Shown here in pieces: positions 55,674 to 64,000 of a DNA stretch of 64,000 bases. Under the pieces are notes generated by a model that was not told where the DNA came from, made no database searches, and was given only the letters and a program-made list of their open reading frames with translations. Made by a program: the position numbers and the translations under genes. The stretch spans positions 1,116,001 through 1,180,000 of the forward strand of contig NW_025408676.1 of the NCBI RefSeq assembly GCF_020360975.1, in the 5' to 3' direction. The stretch's first letter is position 1. Each line of letters opens with the position of its first letter. The stretch comes from Hirsutella rhossiliensis. Its lineage: Eukaryota > Ascomycota > Sordariomycetes > Hypocreales > Ophiocordycipitaceae.

Positions 55674-55980
55674 AAAGGGGGAGTGAAGAATTTGCCAGGC
55701 ACGCGGGTGCCTTCGGGTTAGAGGGTGAAGACCGGCACTCACCATCAGTCACAGGTGGTTGACCTCTCGCCATCACAGTGCCAAGGTGAATTGCTGGTCA
55801 GTTTACAGACTCATTGTTCAAGAGTACTGTCCATGCAAAGCCCGGCCGCGTAATCAAGCCGCAGCATCGCAAGGCGGAGGATGAGATGCGGACACTCACG
55901 CAGCGTTGCTGCGGTGGTTGTTGTTGTGCGAAGGCGGATGGGTGACCACTGAAGAAAATTTTGCCAAATTTGAGCCCTTA

Positions 55981-56379
55981 AATGCTTAAATGCTCGATTA
56001 GAGGGTCGCGGCTGATATAAGCTCGCCCAAGTGCATGGGAGTTTCACGCTCAAAGTAACAAGGGTGCCTGTGATTATTTAGGTATCGGGGCCCAAGGTAC
56101 CTAGGTAGGTTGTCGTAGCTGGGGAGGAGGAAAGTGGCACAGTACATCAGTTGCCTGATTATGAAGTACCAAGTACCCGCCGAACTGTGCATCTCGATCA
56201 ACGCGCCTAGGTAATTACAGTACAGTAAAGTAGGTAGGAATGTGTAGGTAATTTTCTCCTGCCCAATTGGTACCTCTCGTGCTGAATTCCAGCTGCATCC
56301 TGCAGACCCCCACGACTCTTGATACCGACTTTGAGACCTGATGGGACACCAACAAGCAAACCAGACGGCTGCATAAACC
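55981..56379. promoter_or_regulatory. Divergent intergenic region snoRNA host / MTR3
   Basis: About 400 bases between the predicted host-gene start and MTR3. Contains repeated AGGTA/TAGGTAGG units (56091-56112, 56205-56250), the same low-complexity motif seen at 10.8 and 26.3 kb. Confidence 0.5.
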
Positions 56380-57283
56380 ATGGCTGACCGTAGACGAGTT
56401 CACGGGCCAGGAGGCTCGTTATGTCTCCCTTCTTATGATGACGACGTCGACGTTGCTCTCTCAAGTCGCGACCGGGAGCTGGAAAATATCCGGGCAGTTT
56501 GTGAGACTCAAGGCCCCAAGTATGTCCCTCCAGCACGCTGACGGCGCAACAGATCTCAAAACAGGAGTGACTCCCTCGGCATCAGGGTCCGCGTACCTGG
56601 AAATTGAACCTACGCGAAGGACTGGCTCTGGGGGCATGAAGCTCACCTGCACGGTTCACGGCCCGAGATCTCTCCCTCGCTCTGCGCCCTTCTCGCCGCA
56701 CATGGTTCTTTCCACTCACGTCAAGTACGCGCCATTCGCAACGAATCAGAGAAAAGGCTATGTTCGTGATTCAAGTGAGCGAGACTTGAGCATTCATCTC
56801 GAGACTGCTCTCCGTGGCGCCATGATTGCCGACCGCTGGCCCAAAAGCGGCGTGGATGTGGTGGTCACGATTATTGAGGGAGAAATAGCCAGCCGTGCTA
56901 CTGCGGACCCGGGGCTTGAAGCAGTGAACACGATGAACATTCTGAGCGGGTGTATCAATGTTGCCGCCGCGGCAATCGCCGATGCCGGGATAGACTGCGT
57001 GGATACGATATCTGGAGGCGTTGCCGCTCTCATGGTGGACAATGACGCGACAACGGTGGTGATAGACCCGGTGCCGTCCGACCACGACTCTATACTGGCG
57101 GCCTGCTGCGTTGCGTATCTCCCTGCTCGCGACGAGATCACAAACCTTTGGCTCAAGGGCCGCTTGCCGTCGGGGGACAACAATGCTCATCAAAGGCTCG
57201 TCGCCTGGGCCGTCCAAGCAAGTAAAGCATCGAGGCAAGCCACTGCCGTCGCTCTCCGCAAGGGGCCACCAGGAATGCAATAG
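56380..57283 (+). CDS. MTR3: Exosome core subunit Mtr3 (RNase PH fold)
   Basis: One of six RNase-PH-like ring subunits of the RNA exosome, catalytically inactive in eukaryotes. Exons 56380-56500 and 56553-57283 give 283 aa. The first exon encodes MADRRRVHGPG then an acidic LPSYDDDVDVAL; the splice (donor gtgagac, acceptor caacag) restores YLKTGVTPSASGSAYLEIE, the conserved N-terminal RNase PH block. The core includes CTVHGPRSLPRSAPFS and the C-terminal half INVAAAAIADAGIDCVDTIS. A simple read-through frame starting at 56435 gives a wrong N terminus. The stop lies fewer than 60 bases from the RIP-degraded block, yet the coding sequence shows no RIP-type damage. An AATAAA at 57311-57316 may be its polyadenylation signal. 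Confidence 0.92.
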
Positions 57284-57339
57284 AGTTCTTATATATAGTC
57301 TAGGCAGGTTAATAAAAGCGTCTATATAAAGCACACCTA

Positions 57340-60300
57340 TATATATATATATATATAGTAGGTGAGTAAGTATCTCTAGAATATTATAATAAAAATAAAG
57401 TATATACTAGTATTTTATTTTATTATTAAAGGTAAAGTAAAGGTATTTAAAAAAATAACTATAATATAATATTATACTACTATATATATAAATAAGTAGG
57501 TAAATATACTAAGCTAGCTAAAATATAGTAGAGTATTACTATTTATATAATAGTATATATTATTATTATTATTATTATTATTTTTAAGATTATACTAAGT
57601 ACTTAGCTAAAAGTATTTAGAACTTTAATATTAAATAAAAGGGAAAAACTAAAGTATATAAAGGAAAACCCTCTCCTCTTTTAGTATAGGTTTTATTACG
57701 GAGTAGGTAAAGGCGTATATATAGGTACCGTTTATAGGATAATATTAATAAGCTATATAGAGCTCTCCTATACGCGGCTAGCCTATATATATAAATATAG
57801 GATCCGGCCCTCTATATATAACTATATAGCTTAAGCTATAGCTTAAGCTTATAACCTATAATAGTTAAAGACTTTTATATAATACCTTCCCTTAAGTATA
57901 GCGCGGCGCTACTTAATTAATAGCTTTTATATTATTAAGCCTATACTACTAGCTCTACCCTACCCTCTCCTATTAATTATACTAGCCCTACTAGCCTTAT
58001 TATCCCTATACTTATTAGCCTAGGTAGCTAGAACTAGGCTCTATACTTATTAGCTAGCTAGCTATTTAAATAAAAGCATAACCTATTATATACGCTCCTA
58101 GGTAGCCGGCGGCTAGCCTAGACCTATATAAGAGATATATATTCTTTAACGAATTAAAGTTCTTATTATATTTCTTTATATAATTTTTATAGTTAATCTA
58201 CTTATAGTATTACTTATTTTACTTATAGTTCTTATCGAGTAACCTTAAATACTTCTAGGTTATATCTATAATTAGCGTATACTAAAAGAGCTTAGTTATT
58301 TTTATAACTAAGCTATTATAAGCTAGTTATACTATTAATAGCTATTTAACTTAATCGTTTTATTTATAGTTAATATAGTATTATAAGTATTATTTAAGCG
58401 TTTAGTTAAGTTGTTTTATTTATCTATCTATTTATAGGTAATAAGCTATACTAAGCTTATATTTTATTCTTAATTATACTATAAGAGCTTACTAAAATTT
58501 AGCTATAAATATACTTTCTTTATTAAAGATAATCTTATTTAATAGTCTATAATTACTAATAATTATTTATAGGAATATATATACTAGCTCTTTTATATTA
58601 CTTACTTCTTTATATAGTAAAAGTATTTATACTTTATTAATCTATTAGTAATAATAAATATACTATTATACTTAATATTAGTTATAGGTTCTTTTAATAG
58701 TAATAGCTTTATAATATAGTCGAAAGCTATTAAATCTTATAGTTTCCTTAGTATTAGTAGCGGTTATAATTCTTTATATAGTTTATATTATATAGCTTTA
58801 CTTTATATATAAAGTTTATATTCTTTAATAACTTATTATACTACTTCTTTAAGCTATAAGAAGTTATATTATTATTTAATCTATTTTATTATTCTTTAAA
58901 TTCCTTAGTATCTATATATTAAATATTTATATATATCTTATATAACTTTATCTTATAATTTTAGTAGTATCTATATTTTATTTTTATATATTAAAACTTC
59001 TAAATATTTTATATTATATCTATTTAGTACTTTATATTCTTTTATTTACTTTAAGATCTTTTAATATATTAAGTCGTTAGGTTATACTTTAAATATTATA
59101 TTTAGCTATCGTTACTAGTAGTTCCTATTTTTATTAATTTCTAGGAGCCGTCCTTTTACTATAGGTACTCTTATATTATAGTTACTTTATTAACTAAAGG
59201 TATTAGCTTAACCGTTTTCTATTTCTTTTTTATAGATTATTTTATAGTTAAATTCTAATAAATATTTAGCTTATTAGATTTATTATCTATTTAACTATTA
59301 TATTATTATAAAATATAAGATATTCTTATAATCTATATAGACCTTAACTTTATATTTACTTCTAAAAAGGTAATATTAAAATTCCTTAAAAAGCTTAAAT
59401 AATTATAAGGAATTCTTTATTATAAATAAGGTAATTAAGTTCTATGCTATATAGCTTTTTTAAGTAAAATATAATTAGTTATAGTCTTTCTTTATTATCT
59501 TTTTATTTAATTTATACTCTTAAAGTAAAGTTTAATATATTAGTTTTAAATTCGATTTATTATTTTAAATTAAAGGTAGTTAAGACTAGTTTTTATATAA
59601 TTATAGTTTTAATATATTTAAAAGCTTCGTTAGCTTTATTATCCTATATAAATTCTTTTTCCTTTTTTATTAAGTTATATAAAAGTACTATAATCTTTCT
59701 AAAATCTTTAATAAATCGTTAATAGTAATTTATAAATCCTAGGAAACTTTATATATCCTTAACGTTCTTTAGTATTAGCTATTCTTTAACTAAGTTAATC
59801 TTATCTTATTATATTTATATCTTTCTTAGTAAGATTATATATTTAAGGAAGTTTACTTCCTATATATAAAACTTACTTTTCTTTAGTTTAACTAGTAACT
59901 TTCTATTTTAAAGTATATAAAGTACCTTATAAATATATTCCTTATATTATTTTAAAGTATCTAAGGAGATTAAGATATTATTTAGGTATATTACTATAAA
60001 GATATCTAAGTATTTACGTAGGATATTATTAATTATCTATTAAAAGGTAGCTAGTATATTTATAAGTCTAAATAGTATTACTAGATATTTAAATAGTCTA
60101 AATTTTATTTTAAAATCTATTATTTATTTATATCCTTTTTTTATATATATTAAGTTATAGGCGCCTTTAAGATTAAGAGCTATAAACTATTTTTTACTAT
60201 ATAATCGATCTTATAGTTTTAATATAAGTAGTAATAGTATTCGGTCTTTTATTATAATATCGTTTAAGCGTTTATAGTTAATAACTAATTATAGCTTTCT

Positions 60301-60780
60301 ATTTTTCTTTAAAATAAATATAATTAAGTAGCTTACTTTAGATATTAACGTTTATATATATCCCTTTTATAGATTCTTATTAAGGTAGTTATATAACGTT
60401 TATAGTTACTATTTATTTAAGTTATAGATTTTATAGAATGTTAGCGTTATTTTATCCTTAAAATAAATTTTATAGTCTTATTAGCTATATTTAAGTAACC
60501 CTATCTTAAGTTCTTCCTTAAAGAGTTTATTATATTTCTAGTATTCTTAAGGGATATTCTTTATTCTATCTTATAGGCTTTATTCTTTCTTTTAAGAGCT
60601 AGTTTCCCTTAACTTAAGCTCTTTATTAATTTATTTAAGGTCTTTTCTTAAAGTAATAATAACTCTTTAAATCTTTTATATTATATCCTTTATTTTATTT
60701 ATATTAAATACTAAGTTATATAGCTATATTAATTAGTATATAGGTCTTATTAATCGATTTTATTATATATATATTAAATC
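57340..60780 (-). mobile_element. Ty3/Gypsy LTR-retrotransposon relic (pol, RIP-degraded)
   Basis: On the minus strand, conceptual translation with many stops still shows pol. A reverse-transcriptase active-site block reads YLNN at 59988-59977 where the family has YxDD (Asp to Asn by G-to-A). KSKF and a VNFL-type block follow (59900-59840), then an SFLGFINYY and RFIKDFRKI region with KANEAF (59770-59620), the Gypsy RT/RNase H connection. An integrase zinc-finger-like segment may lie near 58990-58850. Order RT then RNase H then integrase fits Ty3/Gypsy. I cannot define both LTRs, and there is too little room on the right for a full gag, so the copy looks 5'-truncated or interrupted near 60780. 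Confidence 0.8.
57561..57585. repeat. (ATT)n tract
   Basis: Seven to eight ATT units inside the A/T-rich block, directly visible. Confidence 0.9.
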
Positions 60781-63700
60781 ACCCGCTCTAGGACGGATAT
60801 AATAGAACCTTAGATAGCGCGATATAACTTATATAAGAGGCGATAAGGCTATAACTTAAACTCGCTACTTAAAGAGGGGAGTATATAAGATTCTTCTACG
60901 GCTAAAGGGATAGTACTATTAACCTAGCTTAGGCAACGCTAGAGACTAGAACACGGTATACTAGGCCCGACCTAGACTTAACCGGGTTAGACTATATCCC
61001 TTAAACTATTATACTATAGGTCGATACCTAGGCCTAGGTACCCGAACTAGCCCTAAGGTAGAAAGAAGCGGAAGTAAAGCTAGTTAAAGCTAAGACTACG
61101 TCCTAGCTAAGACTATACTAGCTAATGCTCTAGATGCCTAAGGATATCGATAAAGACCTAGACTATATCTTTACTACTTTAGCGTAGATCGCGATAGCTA
61201 CGGTTCCGCGCTAAGGGCGAGTATTACCTAAGGGCAACGTATAGTTTACCCTAGAGGTAAGGAGGGTAACGAGGGAGGCTAAGAAGGTAAGGAGGAAGTA
61301 TAGGTAAGAAAGGAACGAGGCGAACTAAGAAGACTTATATAAGGCGTTTATAGCTTAAAAGTAGACCGTCCGCGAGGCGAGGAGGGCCTACTAGCATAAG
61401 TTTCTAAAGGAATTTAGCGCTAATAATACTAAGCTCTAGAACGTAGAGAGGTAGGTAAGACTCTATAGTAGGCTACTACCGGAACCGACTTATATCCTAC
61501 CGCTAGTTAAGGAAGGTAAAGACTAACTAACGGAAACCTTTAAAGGGAAGGCCTAGCTACTAGCCGCTAAGTTCTTCCTACTAAAGGCTAGTACGACCTA
61601 AGGGCTACCTTAGCCTATAGCTAAGGCGACCTTTATAGTTAACTAATAGATCTAGCTAGCTAACGTTATAAGGGCGCTAGGTAAGATGGTAAGCTAGAAA
61701 GCGGTAGGTCTAAATAGCGTCCCTTTAAGGTTTATTAAGAAGTATAGCCTAGCCTTAGTTTAGCGACTAGCTATAATCTTTAATACCTATACCTAACTCT
61801 TATATTTCCTAGGTTAGTTCTATAGCGCGAACGTAGTAGTTATCTAGAAGCTAGGTAAGAGGCTAGACGCTTACTATATAGTAAGGGGTTAGAGACTAAT
61901 CTCCCTCCTACCTATAGTAGGAAAAGTACTTAAGTAAGTACTAGCTTAGAAGATTATAGGAGTAGCGGAGGCGAACGGTATCCTACTAAACGGATAAATA
62001 GGAAATAGGAGGGAACGCTCTATAAAGGCGGCGATCCTACTAATAATAAAACTAGTATACGTAATATAGGCCTAGAGGGGCATTATATTATTCCTATAGC
62101 TAGATATTAAAAGCGTATTTAATATAGTTAACTATAATAAGCTTATAAAGGAACTAAAGCTTAGGGGATACCTTAGGTAGCTTATAAGCCTAATATAGAG
62201 CTTTATAAGTAATAGGAGATCGACCCTTTACTTTAATAGGAGGACCTTAAAGCTAACTTAAGTATTAATAGGAGTCCCTTAAAGCTCCCCCTTATCCCTA
62301 ATCCTATTTCTATACTATATAACCCCCTTATATAAAAGGCTTAGTATAATATATAGTATTTATACTATTAGCTTTACTAATAATATAAATATAGTTAATA
62401 TTAGACCTAATAAGGCTACTATAGTAGTACGCTTAAAGGAAGCCTAGAGGGTATATATAGAATAAGTAACTAAGTTCGCGGTTACTTTTAAACTATCGAA
62501 AAGCAAATTACTATACTTTATATAAAGGAGATAAGCGATAATAACGCTAGTCCGCCTTAGGGCTAACGTAGTAACCTTAGTCTAAGAGGCCCGCCTACTA
62601 AGGGTTTAAGTATACCGGAAACTACGTTAAAAGGTATACTTAAAATAACTCTAAGCGAAGTTAAAGCGCTAGACTATAGCCTTAACTAAGCTCGCGGCGT
62701 CTATATAGGGCTATACCCTACTATACGCTAGGGAAGTCTATAGTAAGGTAATCCGGTCCTTAATCTCTTACGCTATAGTTATATTCTATAAGATAACGCC
62801 CGTAAGGGGAAAACTATATAAAATCGCGCGGGACCTTACCTAGGACTAGTTAGCCTACCTTTAGGTAGTAATAGGTACCTACTACGCGACCTTAGTCTAT
62901 TAAGTCGAAGCGGAGGTATAGGTGCCCTTAATCGACCTCTACTTAAACTAAAGAATAATAAATACCCTTTAGAGGCTAAAGGACTTAGGGCTCTTAGGCT
63001 AAATCTAACGCGCGTTTAACGCGGTCGCGGGTATACTTAAAAGAAGGCAATACTAGAGAGAGGGCAGACCCCTAGCGGTACTACCTTAGGGTAGACCCCC
63101 CCTTATAGAGGAGATAAGGGGGGTCCGGAGCTAGATAGGAATAGACGACCTCTTAGATAAATCTAAGTCGCTTAAAAGGCTAAATAAGGAATAGGCCGCT
63201 TAATAGAATACTAGGGAAGACGCGATCTAATAATACTAAACTACCTTCTACCCCGCTAACTTCCCGCCTTAGTTTAATAAAGCGATAACGCTAGACCGTT
63301 ATAAGGGCCTTCCTAAGTATATTAGTATAGTAATTACCTAGATATATATAGGAAAGATTAAGCTTAATAACTTCCTCTTTAACTAATAGGTCCTTAGTAT
63401 AGTTTCGCTAATATATACTTATAGATAAAAATAAGATACTATTTACTATACGATAATTAACTATTTACTAATAGTAAAGGTAAGGGAGTCCCTCTTAATA
63501 TAGGCCTAGGATATAGGTAACGTAAGAGCGGGCCTTTAAGGGAAAAGGATAGTAGCGCCGCTAATATAATAGTTCCTTTACTTAGGTAGGCTCCGCTAGT
63601 TCGACCTAGCTTAAAGGCTATACGTAGATATACTAAATAATAGAACTAGGGTTATACTAAGGATAGAGCGGCCCTAACTAAGACTACCTTAGCTAACTAC

Positions 63701-64000
63701 TTCCCTTATTAAGGCGACTTAGAAAGGGAGAGGACTTACGATTATAAGACTATAGCTTTAACCGAACTAAACCTAAACTAAGCGTAAACCTCGCCGATTA
63801 AACTATAAACCAAATAGAACTAATATAACCTAACTAAACCGACCTTAATAGCTATAAAATAAGACTTACTACTAAAAGACTATAACTAAATAAGACCTAA
63901 CTTAGAACTAAACTAAGATAGAGCTAATAACTAGCCCCCCTTAAACTATAACCTTAGCCTAGCTTATTAGTAGTAACGTCCGCTTTATTATCGCGGTAAG
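60781..64000 (+). mobile_element. Non-LTR (LINE, Tad/I-like) retrotransposon relic, continues past the window
   Basis: On the plus strand a RIP-damaged LINE reverse transcriptase can be followed from about 61700 to 62600. It runs from a VPLRFIKK-type block (about 61715), through an RPISLLP/GK-type block and a D-x-K-x-x-F block (about 62105), to GVP..SSPLS (62271-62295, family GVPQGSPLS), and FTNN at about 62373-62384 where the family has (F/Y)xDD. The stops fall mainly where Gln and Trp codons are expected, as RIP produces. Upstream sequence (61000-61700) is presumably ORF1/endonuclease, and 63.2-64.0 kb the 3' part, but neither is resolvable. No poly(A) end is seen, so the element continues beyond the window. 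Confidence 0.78.

Larger units (their letters stand above)
54780..55980 (-). ncRNA. Predicted spliced non-coding snoRNA host gene
   Basis: Minus-strand exons inferred from splice signals: exon 1 ends at 55900 (donor gtgagt), exon 2 55793-55743 (donor gtgagt), exon 3 55519-55443 (donor gtgagt; alternative gtgact at 55448), exon 4 55226-55176 (donor gtacgt), exon 5 starts at 55855-1000=54855. Acceptors are preceded by branch-like sequences: aaactgaccag, ttactgac then tttgcag, ttactgac then cccag, and the perfect tactaac then tttgcag. The four introns are about 106, 223, 216 and 320 nt, clearly longer than most protein-gene introns here. The exons have no recognisable protein. Introns 2 and 3 contain C/D-box snoRNA candidates. 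The ends of the transcript are guesses. Confidence 0.65.
57340..64000. repeat. RIP-mutated transposon block (CpA/TpG-depleted)
   Basis: From about 57340 to the window end the dinucleotides CA and TG almost vanish while TA is abundant. CG, CC and CT are retained (for instance gcgcggcgctac). This is the signature of repeat-induced point mutation, which converts CpA to TpA on either strand. Composition is not uniform: 57.3-60.8 kb is very A/T-rich, whereas 60.8-64.0 kb keeps moderate GC yet the same CA/TG loss. No intact coding frame remains. Microsatellite-like stretches occur at 57341-57357 (TA) and 57561-57585 (ATT). Confidence 0.93.

Noticed and set aside
57340..64000. CRISPR-like, centromeric satellite or ribosomal repeat in the A/T-rich block
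   Set aside because: No regularly spaced repeats or satellite periodicity; residual reverse-transcriptase motifs and CA/TG loss explain the block as RIP-treated retroelements.

Overview
The window is nuclear DNA of a filamentous ascomycete. The genes carry many short introns (about 47-125 nt, typical branch point plus CAG/TAG acceptor). The protein set is fungal: chitin synthase, the IPC-synthase subunit Kei1, an alternative NADH dehydrogenase, fungal MFS families, and an Asi-like RING protein. The right end shows strong repeat-induced point mutation (RIP). Protein character fits Sordariomycetes, probably Hypocreales; this is inference, because no rRNA or other taxonomic marker is present.

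Layout. 1-16.3 kb: housekeeping genes for a uridine kinase, an external NADH dehydrogenase with an EF-hand, Nop53, a Ypt6/Rab6 GTPase, Kei1, and the sulfite reductase beta subunit (Met5). 16.3-27.8 kb: a class I chitin synthase, a long divergent promoter region, an App1-type phosphatidate phosphatase, a secreted GH32 fructan/sucrose hydrolase, and a HEI10-like meiotic RING protein. 27.8-42.6 kb: a doubtful, possibly broken small gene, a Golgi apyrase (Ynd1), a Hikeshi/Opi10 homolog, the NEDD8 E1 subunit Ula1, a 2.2-kb gene-poor stretch, a DHA2 multidrug-type MFS transporter, an unrecognised secreted protein, and argininosuccinate lyase. 42.6-57.3 kb: an MFS sugar porter, a Nudix hydrolase, RPB8 and ELP4 (divergent), SEN34, an Asi-like RING membrane protein, a spliced non-coding host gene carrying C/D-box snoRNAs, and the exosome subunit MTR3. 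57.3-64.0 kb: a RIP-degraded transposon block with a minus-strand Ty3/Gypsy relic, then a plus-strand non-LTR (LINE) relic that runs off the window.

Most of the window is unlinked housekeeping genes. I see no biosynthetic cluster, CRISPR array, or tRNA/rRNA gene. RPB8, ELP4, SEN34, MTR3 and the snoRNA host gene are all RNA-synthesis or RNA-processing genes within about 10 kb, but they are shared housekeeping functions and I infer no operon-like unit.

The least expected structure is the minus-strand transcript at about 54.8-56.0 kb. It has five small exons with no convincing protein, bounded by good splice signals, and at least one well-formed C/D snoRNA sits in an intron. That snoRNA appears to combine a U38/snR61-like D' guide with a U24-like D guide. 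For spliced genes I checked that exon lengths sum to a multiple of three. Intron positions are predictions from splice consensus and family alignment recalled from memory, not from transcripts.
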